A stretch of 64,000 bases of DNA from Actinomadura sp. BRA 177 (GTDB taxonomy: Bacteria > Actinomycetota > Actinomycetes > Streptosporangiales > Streptosporangiaceae): NCBI RefSeq assembly GCF_013372625.1, contig NZ_JABXFD010000264.1, positions 1 through 64,000 on the forward strand, given 5' to 3'. Numbering within the stretch: position 1 is the stretch's first letter; every line of letters starts with the position of its first letter. The translations under genes were made by a program, and so were the position numbers. The notes under the pieces are model-generated. The model was not told the DNA's origin, searched no databases, and saw only the letters and a list, made by a program, of their open reading frames with translations. Shown here piece by piece: positions 1 to 7,670 of this stretch.

Positions 1-2
1 GG

Positions 3-995
3 CGGGTACTGCTGCGGCGCGACGACGTGTCCGCCGTCCGCGCCCGGCTGCGGCTGCCGGCCCCGGCCGGCCCGGCCTCGCCCGTTCCTGCGGGGGCACA
101 GGTGAAGGTCCCGGGCATGCCGCCGTTCCGGACGCCCAACCGCGACTTCTACCGGGTGGACACGGCGCTCGTCCTGCCCCAGGTCGATCCCCGGGACTGG
201 ACGCTGCGCATCCATGGCATGGTCGCCCGGCCCGTCGAGCTGACCTTCGAGGACCTGCTGAACCTGGACCTGGTCGAGCGTCACATCACGCTGTCGTGCG
301 TGTCCAACCAGGTCGGCGGGGACCTGGCCGGGAACGCCCGCTGGCTCGGCGCACCGCTCGGGCCGCTGCTGCGGCGGGCGGGGGTGCTGCCGGGCGCCGA
401 CCAGCTCCTGTCCCGCTCGTCCGACGGCATGACGCTCGGCACACCGCTGGAGACCGTGCTGGACGGACGCGACGCGCTGCTCGCCGTCGGCATGAACGGC
501 GAGCCACTGCCGGTGGCGCACGGCTTCCCCGCCCGCCTGGTGGTGCCCGGCCTGTTCGGCTACGTCTCCGCGACCAAGTGGGTCACCGACCTCAAGGTGA
601 CCCGGTTCGCCACCGACCGGGCGTACTGGACGAAGCGCGGCTACGCGGAGCGGGCGCCGGTGAAGACGTTCTCCCGCATCGACGTGCCCAAGCCGTTCGC
701 CCGCGTCAAGGCCGGGCCGGTCGCCGTCGCCGGGACGGCGTGGGCCCAGCACCGCGGCATCGACGCCGTCGAATGGCAGGTCGACGACGGGCCCTGGCGC
801 CCCGCCGGAATGGCCCCGGTCCCCGGCATCGACACCTGGCGGCAGTGGGTCGCCGAGTGGGACGCCTTCCCCGGCTCGCACACGCTGCGCGTCCGCGCCA
901 CCGACGGGACCGGGACCACGCAGCCCGCAGCCCGGACTCCCCCGTTCCCGGACGGCGCCACCGGCTGGCATTCGGTGGTGGTCACCGTGACCTGA
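3..995 (+). CDS. Sulfite-oxidase-family molybdopterin oxidoreductase, 5' partial
   Basis: The reading frame is open from the window edge, so only the C-terminal part (about 330 aa) is present. The LSCVSNQVGG segment carries the Cys expected to bind molybdenum in the sulfite-oxidase fold, and the TPNxDFYRVDTAL and ATKWVTDL stretches match actinobacterial membrane-anchored members. The last third is the Ig-like dimerisation domain (EWQVDDGPW, LRVRATDG). The missing 5' part probably encodes membrane helices. A fasciclin lipoprotein follows after 48 nt, a pairing I have seen in other actinomycetes. Electron donor and acceptor cannot be read from the sequence. An internal GTG at 27 is unlikely to be the true start. 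Confidence 0.85.
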   Translation, partial: RVLLRRDDVSAVRARLRLPAPAGPASPVPAGAQVKVPGMPPFRTPNRDFYRVDTALVLPQVDPRDWTLRIHGMVARPVELTFEDLLNLDLVERHITLSCVSNQVGGDLAGNARWLGAPLGPLLRRAGVLPGADQLLSRSSDGMTLGTPLETVLDGRDALLAVGMNGEPLPVAHGFPARLVVPGLFGYVSATKWVTDLKVTRFATDRAYWTKRGYAERAPVKTFSRIDVPKPFARVKAGPVAVAGTAWAQHRGIDAVEWQVDDGPWRPAGMAPVPGIDTWRQWVAEWDAFPGSHTLRVRATDGTGTTQPAARTPPFPDGATGWHSVVVTVT

Positions 996-1043
996 CCCCG
1001 CACCCGCACCTCGACAGTTCACCCGATCACGAAGGAGTTCACC

Positions 1044-1676
1044 ATGAAGCGCACCCGCATCGCCGCCGGCGTCCTGACCGCCGCCGCGCTCACCGCCGGG
1101 CTCACCGCCTGCTCCGGCAGCGACGACAATGCCGCCGGCGGGGCGTCGCCCAGTTCGGCCGCCGCACCGTCCAGCACGGCCGCCGCCGCACCGGCGGCGG
1201 ACAAGCCGTTCGGGCCCGCCTGCTCGGCCGTCCCCGCCAGCGGCAAGGGCAGCTTCAGCGGCATGGCGGCCGACCCGGTCGCGACGGCCGCGTCCAACAA
1301 CCCGGTGCTGTCCACGCTGGTCACCGCCGTCAAGAAGGCCGGCCTGGTCGACACGCTCAACTCGGCCAAGGACATCACGGTGTTCGCGCCGACCAACGAC
1401 GCCTTCGCCAAGATCCCGAAGGACCAGCTCGACAAGGTGCTGGCCGACAAGGAGACGCTGACGAGCATCCTCACCTACCACGTCGTCGGCAAGCGGCTCG
1501 CGCCCGGCGACCTGTCGGACGGCGACTTCAAGACCCTGCAGGGCGCCATGCTGACGACGAGCGGCTCGGGCGAGTCGTTCAAGGTCGGCGAGGACGCCGG
1601 CGTGGTCTGCGGCAACGTGCAGACCGCCAACGCCACCGTCTACATCATCGACAGCGTCCTGATGCCGCCCAAGTGA
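1044..1676 (+). CDS. Fasciclin (FAS1) domain lipoprotein
   Basis: A 210-aa exported protein. The N-terminus has a signal peptide ending in the lipobox LTAC, so Cys23 is the likely lipidation site. A Ser/Ala/Pro/Thr-rich linker (about residues 25-55) precedes a single FAS1 domain of about 140 residues with the typical ITVFAPTNDAF and LTYHVV segments. A GAAGGAG ribosome binding site lies 7 nt before the ATG. It resembles mycobacterial MPB70/MPT83-type proteins, which are cell-surface adhesion-type proteins of unclear function. Its place behind the molybdoenzyme suggests a shared transcript ending at the hairpin at 1687-1724. Confidence 0.9.
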   Translation: MKRTRIAAGVLTAAALTAGLTACSGSDDNAAGGASPSSAAAPSSTAAAAPAADKPFGPACSAVPASGKGSFSGMAADPVATAASNNPVLSTLVTAVKKAGLVDTLNSAKDITVFAPTNDAFAKIPKDQLDKVLADKETLTSILTYHVVGKRLAPGDLSDGDFKTLQGAMLTTSGSGESFKVGEDAGVVCGNVQTANATVYIIDSVLMPPK

Positions 1677-1686
1677 CCCGCGTGCC

Positions 1687-1724
1687 CATCGGCGGCGGAA
1701 CCGGCGACGGCTCCGCCGCCGATG
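1687..1724 (+). terminator. Strong GC hairpin after fasciclin gene
   Basis: A perfect 13-bp inverted repeat (CATCGGCGGCGGA and its complement) with a 12-nt loop lies 10 nt after the stop codon of the fasciclin gene. There is no long T-run, as is usual for actinobacterial terminators. Confidence 0.7.
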
Positions 1725-1748
1725 CCCGCGCCCCTTAAAGATCGCGTA

Positions 1749-1779
1749 TAGCCGCGTTACTTCGGTCACGTTCCGGCTA
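1749..1779. promoter_or_regulatory. Inverted repeat upstream of PadR-type gene
   Basis: TAGCCG and CGGCTA are separated by 19 nt in the 145-nt gap before the PadR-like gene, next to an AT-rich GCATATATCG at 1781-1790. This may be an autoregulatory operator or promoter; the assignment rests on position and symmetry only. Confidence 0.3.
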
Positions 1780-1821
1780 GGCATATATCGCCGTGGAACC
1801 GAATGCGCGAGGGGGAGACCC

Positions 1822-2256
1822 GTGTGCGGGAGCGAGATCCGCAGCATGCTCCAGCCGTTCCTCCTGCTGCTCATCCACCAGCGGCCCGACCACGGCTACG
1901 ACCTCATCGAGCGGCTCGCCGCGATGGGCGTGACGGGCGTCGAACCGGGCCACGCCTACCGGGTGCTGCGGGCCCTGGAACGCGAGCGGCTGCTCACGTC
2001 CAGCTGGGTGCCCTCGGACGCGGGGCCCGCGCGGCGCCGGTACGAGCTGACCGCCGAGGGCCTCGCCGACCTGCGGACCCGCATGGCGAGCCTCGCGCGG
2101 TTCGGCGGCGTCCTCGATTCCTTCCTGGCCCTGTGGAGCGAGGGGCCGGCCGATCGTGAGGAGCGGACATGGCAGCAGGAGCGGCCGGGATCGTCCAGGC
2201 CGCGTTCGACCGCCGGACGCGCCCGGGGCGCGCGCTGGGCGGGGACGCCGAGCTGA
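1822..2256 (+). CDS. PadR-family transcriptional regulator
   Basis: A 144-aa protein with a winged-helix N-terminal domain: the segment LLLIHQRPDHGYDLIERL, then the recognition helix and the wing (RRRYELTAEG) of the PadR family. The GTG start is chosen for the purine-rich GGGGGAGA just upstream. It is the first gene of the plus-strand set that continues with SIS1, HypC-like and SIS2, so it may control this set or the hydrogenase operon. Its last about 29 codons overlap the next gene by 88 nt in another frame and look unlike PadR sequence (Arg/Ser/Gly-rich). Either the overlap is real or the tail results from loss of an earlier stop. Confidence 0.75.
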   Translation: MCGSEIRSMLQPFLLLLIHQRPDHGYDLIERLAAMGVTGVEPGHAYRVLRALERERLLTSSWVPSDAGPARRRYELTAEGLADLRTRMASLARFGGVLDSFLALWSEGPADREERTWQQERPGSSRPRSTAGRARGARWAGTPS

Positions 2257-2735
2257 TCGCGCTGGCGTGCCGCGACATGGCGGTGCGCTTCCATCGCGGC
2301 GGGAAGCTCCTCGTGTTCGGCAACGGCGGTGCGGCGACGGACGCCCAGCATGTCGCGGTCGAGTTCATGCATCCGGTCATCGTCGGGAAACGCGCGCTGC
2401 CCGCGATGTCACTGGCGGGAGACTTCGCCGAGCGGATGCGGCTTCTCTCGAAGCCGGACGACATCGCGCTCGGCATCTCGGCGGATGGGAACTGCGCGAA
2501 CGTGCTTGAGGCGCTGCGCGAGGCGCGCGAGCGAGGGTTGGAGACCGTCGCGCTGCTGGGCGGGGACGGCGGTGAGATCGCCCGGAGCGGCGCGGCCCAT
2601 CATGTGCTGGTCGCGCGGTCCGACGATCCCTGCGTGGTGAAGGAAGTGCACGTCACCGCCTATCACATCCTCTGGGAGCTGGTTCACGTGTTCTTCGACC
2701 AGCCCGGAACGCTCGAAGGGGAGGCCGTCGGATGA
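2169..2735 (+). CDS. SIS-domain protein 1 (GmhA-like), hydrogenase-associated
   Basis: A 188-aa sugar-isomerase (SIS) fold protein related to sedoheptulose-7-phosphate isomerase. The nucleation loop FGNGGAATDAQH is present, and the GmhA zinc ligands His and Glu can be matched (DAQHVAVE) along with the late His (AYHILWE). However, the phosphate-binding STSGxS motif is changed to SADGNC, and the conserved Gln near the C-terminus is Lys (VVKEVH). A GAGGAG ribosome binding site precedes the ATG. It overlaps the HypC-like gene by ATGA. Such SIS genes recur beside actinobacterial group 1h hydrogenases; their role there is not established. Ordinary heptose metabolism is less likely given the context and motif changes. 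Confidence 0.8.
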   Translation: MAAGAAGIVQAAFDRRTRPGRALGGDAELIALACRDMAVRFHRGGKLLVFGNGGAATDAQHVAVEFMHPVIVGKRALPAMSLAGDFAERMRLLSKPDDIALGISADGNCANVLEALREARERGLETVALLGGDGGEIARSGAAHHVLVARSDDPCVVKEVHVTAYHILWELVHVFFDQPGTLEGEAVG

Positions 2736-2944
2736 CGGAGCCGTGCCACGACGAGGTCTGCATCACCTGCTCGGACGCCGGCGTCCAGGTGCGGGTGCTG
2801 GAGGTCAGGGACGGAGGTCTCGCCATCGTCGAGACCGAGAACGGACCGGAGGAGGTCAGCGTGGCGCTCGTCGACGCCGGGCCCGGAGAGGTCGTGCTGG
2901 TCCATGCCAAGGAGGCGATCGCGGTGGTGGAGGCACGGTCATGA
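2732..2944 (+). CDS. HypC/HupF-family chaperone paralogue
   Basis: A 70-aa small beta-barrel protein of the HypC/HybG family. The usual N-terminal Met-Cys is absent. Instead the N-terminus has three cysteines in CHDEVCITC, a variant typical of group 1h hydrogenase loci. The C-terminal part (GPGEVVLVHAKEAIAVV) matches HypC. ATGA overlaps with both neighbouring SIS genes imply tight co-translation. HypC proteins carry the Fe(CN)2CO unit between HypD and the large-subunit precursor. A second, canonical HypC is encoded at 5845-6117, so the two probably have different partners. Confidence 0.8.
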   Translation: MTEPCHDEVCITCSDAGVQVRVLEVRDGGLAIVETENGPEEVSVALVDAGPGEVVLVHAKEAIAVVEARS

Positions 2945-3594
2945 CGAGTGGCGTCGAGTCCCTGTATCCGTTCCTGTATGCGGACAAGAGCGACATCGAG
3001 TCCGTGCTCGCGGACGTCCGGGCGTCGACCGAGGAGAAGGCCGCCGAGATCGTCGCGCTGCGCGAGTCGCTCGCCGGGCCGCTGGCCGAACGGCTGGTGC
3101 GGTGCGCGCGGGAGATGGCCGCCCGGTTCGCGGACGGCGGCCGGCTGTTCTGCTTCGGCAACGGCGGCAGCAGCACCGACGCGCAGGAGGTCGCCGAGCT
3201 GCACGCGAGCCCTCCCCCGCCGGCCCGGCCGCTGCCGGCGCTGTCGCTGCCGCACGACGTCGCGTCCGTCACCGCGCTGTCCAACGACGTGGGGTTCGAG
3301 GTCGTGTTCGCCCGGCAGATCGCCGCGCTCGGGACGCGCAACGACATGGTGGTGGCGCTGTCCACCAGCGGCGGTTCGGAGAACCTGCTGCGCGCCCTCG
3401 ACGAGGCGAACCGGCACGGCCTGCTGACCGTGGGGTTCGCGGGCTACGACGGCGGCCGGATGGCCGAGGCCGGCCGCGTCGACCACCTGTTCGTCGTGCC
3501 GTCCGCGTCCGTCCACCGGATCCAGGAGGCGCAGACGACCGTGTACCACGTGCTGTGGGAGCTGACGCAGACCGCGCTGCGCGGCGAACTGTAG
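2941..3594 (+). CDS. SIS-domain protein 2 (GmhA-like), hydrogenase-associated
   Basis: A 217-aa SIS protein, started at the ATG that overlaps the HypC-like stop codon (ATGA). It keeps the FGNGGSSTDAQ loop and an intact STSGGS phosphate-binding motif. The GmhA His and Glu zinc ligands are lost (DAQEVAEL instead of DAQHxAxE), while the C-terminal RIQE Gln and YHVLWE His remain. It therefore has the complement of the residues missing in SIS1, and a hetero-oligomer is possible. The gene ends 4 nt from the convergent hypE stop. A role in hydrogenase assembly or in making a sugar-derived cofactor is inference. Confidence 0.8.
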   Translation: MTSGVESLYPFLYADKSDIESVLADVRASTEEKAAEIVALRESLAGPLAERLVRCAREMAARFADGGRLFCFGNGGSSTDAQEVAELHASPPPPARPLPALSLPHDVASVTALSNDVGFEVVFARQIAALGTRNDMVVALSTSGGSENLLRALDEANRHGLLTVGFAGYDGGRMAEAGRVDHLFVVPSASVHRIQEAQTTVYHVLWELTQTALRGEL

Positions 3595-3598
3595 GCGC

Positions 3599-4684
3599 TC
3601 AGCAGATCCGGGGCAGCGGGTCGCCGACGAGCATGTCGACGATCCGCGTCCCGCCGAACGTCGTCTTCAGCAGGACGAGACCGGGCGGTTCCTCGCGGAC
3701 GTGCCCGACCAGTGCGGCGCCCTCACCGAGCGGGTGACCGCGCAGCGCCTCCAGGGCGGCGTCCGCTTGATCTCCGTCGACCACGGCGACGAACCGGCCC
3801 TCGCACGCCACGTACAGCGGGTCGATGCCGAGCAGCTCGCAGGCGCCGTTCACCATGGGACGCACCGGCACGGCCGCCTCGTCCAGCGCGATGCCGACCC
3901 GCGCCGCCTGCGCGATCTCGTTGAGGACGGTCGCCACCCCGCCGCGCGTCGCGTCCCGCATCACCCGCACCCCGCCGGGGACGGCGTCGAGCAGCGCCGC
4001 GATCGGCTCGTGCAGCGGCGCCGTGTCGGAGACCAGGTCGGCCTCGATGTCGAGTTCCCCGCGCGCCAGCATGATCGTGACCCCGTGCTCGCCGATCGGC
4101 CCGGAGACGAGCACGGCGTCGCCCGGCCGGACGGCCGCGGCGCCGAGCGTCACGTCCCGGTCGAGGACGCCGATGCCGGCGGTGTTCACGTAGCAGCCGT
4201 CGGCCTTGCCGCGTTCGACGACCTTCGTGTCCCCGGTGACGATGGTGACCCCGGCGCGGGACGCGGCGGCGGCCATCGACGCGACGACCCGCTGGAGGTC
4301 GGCGACCGGGAATCCCTCCTCCAGGACGAACCCGGCCGACAGGTACATCGGGCGGGCGCCGCAGACGGACAGGTCGTTGACCGTCCCGTTCACCGCCAGG
4401 TCGCCGATATCGCCGCCCGGGAAGAAGATCGGCGACACCACGTAGGAGTCGGTGGTGAAGACGGTCCGGCCGCCGTTCAGGGTGAGCGTGGCGCCGTCCT
4501 CCATCGCTTCCAGCTCCGGGTTGCGGAAAGCGTCCACGAAGACGGCGTCGATGAGGGTCTGGGACGCCTTGCCGCCCGCGCCGTGCGCGAGCGTCACGCG
4601 TTCCTCCTTCACCCTGGCCTTGCGCCGCCGCGCCCGCTCGATGCGCTCCAGCACCTGCTGCTCGGCGCTCACCGTCTCCGTCAT
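3599..4684 (-). CDS. hypE: HypE, carbamoyl-phosphate-derived cyanide carrier of hydrogenase assembly
   Basis: A 361-aa member of the PurM/HypE family. The glycine-rich LAHGAGGKAS start, DSYVVSP, and the C-terminal PRIC ending in Cys are diagnostic. The terminal Cys receives the carbamoyl group from HypF and is dehydrated to thiocyanate, which HypD/HypC use to build Fe(CN)2CO. The ATG chosen overlaps the hypD stop (ATGA at 4681-4684). About 20 extra basic residues precede the usual start. It is the last gene of the hydrogenase operon and converges on SIS2. Confidence 0.95.
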   Translation of the reverse strand: MTETVSAEQQVLERIERARRRKARVKEERVTLAHGAGGKASQTLIDAVFVDAFRNPELEAMEDGATLTLNGGRTVFTTDSYVVSPIFFPGGDIGDLAVNGTVNDLSVCGARPMYLSAGFVLEEGFPVADLQRVVASMAAAASRAGVTIVTGDTKVVERGKADGCYVNTAGIGVLDRDVTLGAAAVRPGDAVLVSGPIGEHGVTIMLARGELDIEADLVSDTAPLHEPIAALLDAVPGGVRVMRDATRGGVATVLNEIAQAARVGIALDEAAVPVRPMVNGACELLGIDPLYVACEGRFVAVVDGDQADAALEALRGHPLGEGAALVGHVREEPPGLVLLKTTFGGTRIVDMLVGDPLPRIC

Positions 4685-5808
4685 GCCCGTGTCGCCTCCT
4701 GCACGCGCTCCCGCGTGAACCGGCCGTAGTTGTAGTAGGCCGCGCACGCGCCCTCGGACGAGACCATGCACGTGCCGATCGGCGTCTCCGGGGTGCAGGC
4801 CGTGCCGAACACCTTGCACTCCCACGGCTTGATGACGCCCTTGAGCACCTCGCCGCACTGGCACGCCTTCGGGTCGGCGACCCGGACGCCCGGCATGTCG
4901 AAGACGCGCTCGGCGTCGTGGACGGCGTACTCCGCGCGGACCCGCAGCGCCGAATGGGAGATGAATCCGAGGCCGCGCCACTCGAAGTGCGGCCGCAGCT
5001 CCATCACCTGGTTGATCGCCTGCAGCGCCTTGGCGTTCCCGTCCCACGGCACGATCCGCGTGTACTGGTTCTCGACCTCGCTGCGGCCTTCGTCGAGCTG
5101 CCGCAGCAGCATGTACACCGACTGCAGGATGTCGAGGGGCTCGAAGCCCGCGCAGACCAGCGGCTTGCCGTAGCCGTCCGAGATGAACGAGTACGGGCGG
5201 CAGCCGATGACCGTGGACACGTGGCCGGGGCCGAGGAAGCCGTCGAGCCGCAGGTCGGGCGAGTCCAGGATCGCCTTGATGCCCGGCAGGATCGTCACGT
5301 GGTTGCAGAAGATCGAGAAGTTCTCGATGCCCTCGGCCGCCGCGCGCAGCACGGTCATCGCCGTGGACGGCGCCGTCGTCTCGAACCCGATCGCCATGAA
5401 GACGACCCGTTTGCCCGGGTTCTGCCTGGCGATCTTCAGGGCGTCCAGCGGCGAGTACACCATCCGGATGTCGGCGCCGGCCGCCTTCGCGTCGAAGAAC
5501 GAGCCCTTGCCGCCGGGCACGCGCATCATGTCGCCGAACGACGTCAGGATGACGTCCGGCTGGGACGCGATGTGGATCGCGTCGTCCACCCGTCCCATCG
5601 GGATCACGCAGACCGGGCAGCCGGGGCCGTGGACGAGCGAGATGCTCTCCGGCAGGTAGTCCTCAAGGCCGTGCTTGTAGATGGTGTGGGTGTGGCCGCC
5701 GCACACCTCCATGAACTTGTAGTGGCGCCCAGGCTCGCACAGCGCGGTGATCTGCGCCGACAGCGCCTGGGCCTGGTCCGCGTCGCGGTACTCGTCGACG
5801 AACCGCAT
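4681..5808 (-). CDS. hypD: HypD, Fe-S scaffold of hydrogenase Fe(CN)2CO assembly
   Basis: A 375-aa protein of full HypD length. Visible hallmarks are EVCGGHTHT, HGPGCPVC, GFETTAPSTA and the C-terminal [4Fe-4S] Cys set (CQCGEVLKG, then two further Cys). HypD with HypC holds the iron while cyanide from HypE is attached. It lies 36 nt after hypC and is translationally coupled to hypE. Confidence 0.96.
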   Translation of the reverse strand: MRFVDEYRDADQAQALSAQITALCEPGRHYKFMEVCGGHTHTIYKHGLEDYLPESISLVHGPGCPVCVIPMGRVDDAIHIASQPDVILTSFGDMMRVPGGKGSFFDAKAAGADIRMVYSPLDALKIARQNPGKRVVFMAIGFETTAPSTAMTVLRAAAEGIENFSIFCNHVTILPGIKAILDSPDLRLDGFLGPGHVSTVIGCRPYSFISDGYGKPLVCAGFEPLDILQSVYMLLRQLDEGRSEVENQYTRIVPWDGNAKALQAINQVMELRPHFEWRGLGFISHSALRVRAEYAVHDAERVFDMPGVRVADPKACQCGEVLKGVIKPWECKVFGTACTPETPIGTCMVSSEGACAAYYNYGRFTRERVQEATRA

Positions 5809-5844
5809 GCCTGCCCTCCCCGGTGGTGTTGATGTTGTCGTCTT

Positions 5845-6117
5845 TCAGGTGATGTCGGATTCGGCGAGCGCGTCCAGCTCGTCGGTGTAGGCCTGGCCGA
5901 GGCCGCGCAGCAGGTCGAGAGTGGCCGCCGCCTCCGCCTCGTCGATCTTCGACATGGCGAACCCGACGTGCACCAGGACCCAGTCGCCGGGGGCCAGCGC
6001 GTCGCGGCCGAGCAGGCCGATGTTCACCGCCCGGCGGACGCCGGCGACCTCGACCTTCGCGAGGTCGCCGCGCTCGGCCGACAGCTCGACGATCTCACCC
6101 GGGATGCCGAGGCACAT
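5845..6117 (-). CDS. hypC: HypC, hydrogenase maturation chaperone
   Basis: A 90-aa protein starting MCLGIPGEI, with the essential Cys2 of HypC and the conserved PGDWVLVHVGFA motif. A GGAAGGA ribosome binding site lies upstream. It acts with HypD in iron-cofactor assembly and delivery to the large subunit. It is the canonical paralogue of the Cys-rich HypC-like protein at 2732-2944. Confidence 0.95.
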   Translation of the reverse strand: MCLGIPGEIVELSAERGDLAKVEVAGVRRAVNIGLLGRDALAPGDWVLVHVGFAMSKIDEAEAAATLDLLRGLGQAYTDELDALAESDIT

Positions 6118-6138
6118 CCGCCGTACCGTCCTTCCCGC

Positions 6139-6279
6139 TCACATGCGCTCGATCTTGTAGTACCGGACCATCGCCGGGAACTCCTTCCAGAGCAGCGCCA
6201 GCGTCCCGATGGCGGCCATCGAGCCGAGCGCCATCCACAGGCCCCGCCGCTGCTTCTCGACCTTCACTTCTCTCTTCAC
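6139..6279 (-). CDS. Small membrane protein (46 aa) of hydrogenase operon
   Basis: A GTG-started 46-aa protein with an AGGGGGAGC ribosome binding site. It has a charged N-terminus (KREVKVEKQRRG), one hydrophobic helix (about residues 14-30) and a conserved-looking tail ending WKEFPAMVRYYKIERM. It sits between the 69-aa gene and hypC. It resembles the tiny DUF6893-type proteins of actinomycetes, though I name that family from memory. A single-span anchor or partner of the hydrogenase is possible; function unknown. Confidence 0.7.
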   Translation of the reverse strand: MKREVKVEKQRRGLWMALGSMAAIGTLALLWKEFPAMVRYYKIERM

Positions 6280-6313
6280 GTGCTCCCCCTCTTCTCGGTG
6301 TGCCGCGCCGGCG

Positions 6314-6523
6314 TCAGCCGGGCGGCAGGTTCGGCATGATCGGCAGGATCGGGTTCCGCTTCCTCGGGCGGATCCCGGTCGACCGCCGCGCGTCGGCGGT
6401 GCCGTCCTTGTGATGTCCGGCCTCGTGCCTGTAGGCGCCCGTCCGGTTGCCCTGGTGGACGCCCTTGACGTGCGAGGGCGTGTCGGGCTTCACGTCGGGT
6501 TTCCCTACGCGGATCTCGGCCAT
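6314..6523 (-). CDS. Small soluble protein (69 aa) of hydrogenase operon
   Basis: A 69-aa hydrophilic protein, Pro/Gly/His/Arg-rich (VKPDTPSHVKGVHQGNRTG, then RRSTGIRPRKRNPI). The second of two ATGs is chosen because it lies 7 nt from an AGGAGGG site; the first ATG lies 1 nt from it. It follows the DUF5947 gene with a 2-nt gap. Low-complexity proteins of this kind recur in actinobacterial group 1h loci. No domain is recognised, and it looks largely unstructured. Confidence 0.7.
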   Translation of the reverse strand: MAEIRVGKPDVKPDTPSHVKGVHQGNRTGAYRHEAGHHKDGTADARRSTGIRPRKRNPILPIMPNLPPG

Positions 6524-6525
6524 GC

Positions 6526-7125
6526 TCATCCCTCCTGGCTCTGCTCGGCGAGGCGGCCGAAGAACGCCTCGATCTCGGTCCAGACGCGGTCTCCCCCGGC
6601 CAGGCCCGTCCACGCTTCGCGGATCAGGCCGACCAGCCGGTAGCAGTCGTCGATCGGCACCAGCCACTGCTCGTCGGCGCCCTTGACGGTGCTGACCAGG
6701 AGCGCCTCCGATCCGGGACGCAGCGACGCCAGCTCCGGGCAGCCCGACGTGGCGGCCGTCCAGGTCTCGGGGTCCACGGTCCAGGCGGTCGCGCCGGCCG
6801 GGCTCGGGTAGCGGGCCGCCACGGTGCCGTCCGGCTCCACGACGAAGAACGCGAGCCCGACCGGGACGCCGAGGTCGGCGGTCCGGACGCCGGCGAGCCT
6901 GATCCGGCGGTCGGGCACGAGCCGGTAGTGGCCCTGCCCCGCCCCGTCCTTCTCGAACAGCAGGGCGCAGGCGCGGCAGGCGCACAGCGGCTCCCCGCTG
7001 TCCTCGTCCAGGACGTGGGCGTGGTCGTCGCCGACCGGGGCCGCGCACAGCCCGCAGACGTCGGCGGCCTCCGGTCCCCCGGCGGACACCCGCTTCACCA
7101 GGCGCTCGAAGGCTCCCGCGGTCAT
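6526..7125 (-). CDS. DUF5947 family protein, hydrogenase-associated
   Basis: A 199-aa protein matching the DUF5947 family that accompanies group 1h hydrogenases. Two metal-binding-type Cys pairs lie near the N-terminus (CGLC at about 24-27 and CACRAC at about 48-53), followed by HYRLVPDRR and a predicted alpha/beta domain. The Cys pattern could hold zinc or a rubredoxin-like iron. It overlaps the NifU-like gene by ATGA. Biochemical role unknown; an electron-transfer or late-maturation role is inference. Confidence 0.8.
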   Translation of the reverse strand: MTAGAFERLVKRVSAGGPEAADVCGLCAAPVGDDHAHVLDEDSGEPLCACRACALLFEKDGAGQGHYRLVPDRRIRLAGVRTADLGVPVGLAFFVVEPDGTVAARYPSPAGATAWTVDPETWTAATSGCPELASLRPGSEALLVSTVKGADEQWLVPIDDCYRLVGLIREAWTGLAGGDRVWTEIEAFFGRLAEQSQEG

Positions 7126-7670
7126 GGCGTCCCGTCCCCCGCCGGGACGGGCCGGTGCATGAGCGCGTCCACCGGGACGAAGGCGGCGGGCTTGGCCGCC
7201 GGCGCCTCGATGAACTCGACCTCCGCCGTGTCCGGGGCCGCGGCGAGCACGGCCTCCCGGACGGTCTCCTTCGCCTTCGCGGCACCGCAGCCGCCGCCGG
7301 CCAGCCGGACCCGCACGGTCGTCCCGTCCATGCCCGCCGACTCGGCGTCGGCGGCGCCCTGCCGCCGCAGGGCGTCGAGGGTCCGGACGATCCGCTGCTC
7401 GGCGGTCTCCGGGTGGATGTCGTGCAAGATCAGCAGATGCCCGAGGAGCTCGTCGTCCATGACCTCCTCGACGAGCCGCCGCTGCCCCGAGACGCGGTCC
7501 ATGACGCGCGCCAGCGCCTCCCCGTACACCTCGGTCAGCAGGGACACCGCGGCCATCGCCGTCTCGGCGGTCGCGCCGGGCGTCCGCTCCAGCGTGCCGA
7601 GCGTCGCGTCGAGCCCGCCCAGCCGGTCGGCGACCGCCGCGGCGTCGAGCCGGCGCGGGACGTCAGCCAT
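7122..7670 (-). CDS. NifU-like protein of hydrogenase operon
   Basis: A 182-aa protein. The C-terminal half resembles the NifU scaffold domain, but the usual GxCxxC is reduced to a single Cys in GGGCGAAKAKETV, so classic [4Fe-4S] scaffolding by a Cys pair is compromised. The N-terminal helical half (about residues 1-95, with LLILHDIHPE) is particular to the hydrogenase-linked group. It overlaps the large-subunit gene by 8 nt. It may help build or hold a cluster of the small subunit; this is inferred from context. Confidence 0.75.
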   Translation of the reverse strand: MADVPRRLDAAAVADRLGGLDATLGTLERTPGATAETAMAAVSLLTEVYGEALARVMDRVSGQRRLVEEVMDDELLGHLLILHDIHPETAEQRIVRTLDALRRQGAADAESAGMDGTTVRVRLAGGGCGAAKAKETVREAVLAAAPDTAEVEFIEAPAAKPAAFVPVDALMHRPVPAGDGTP

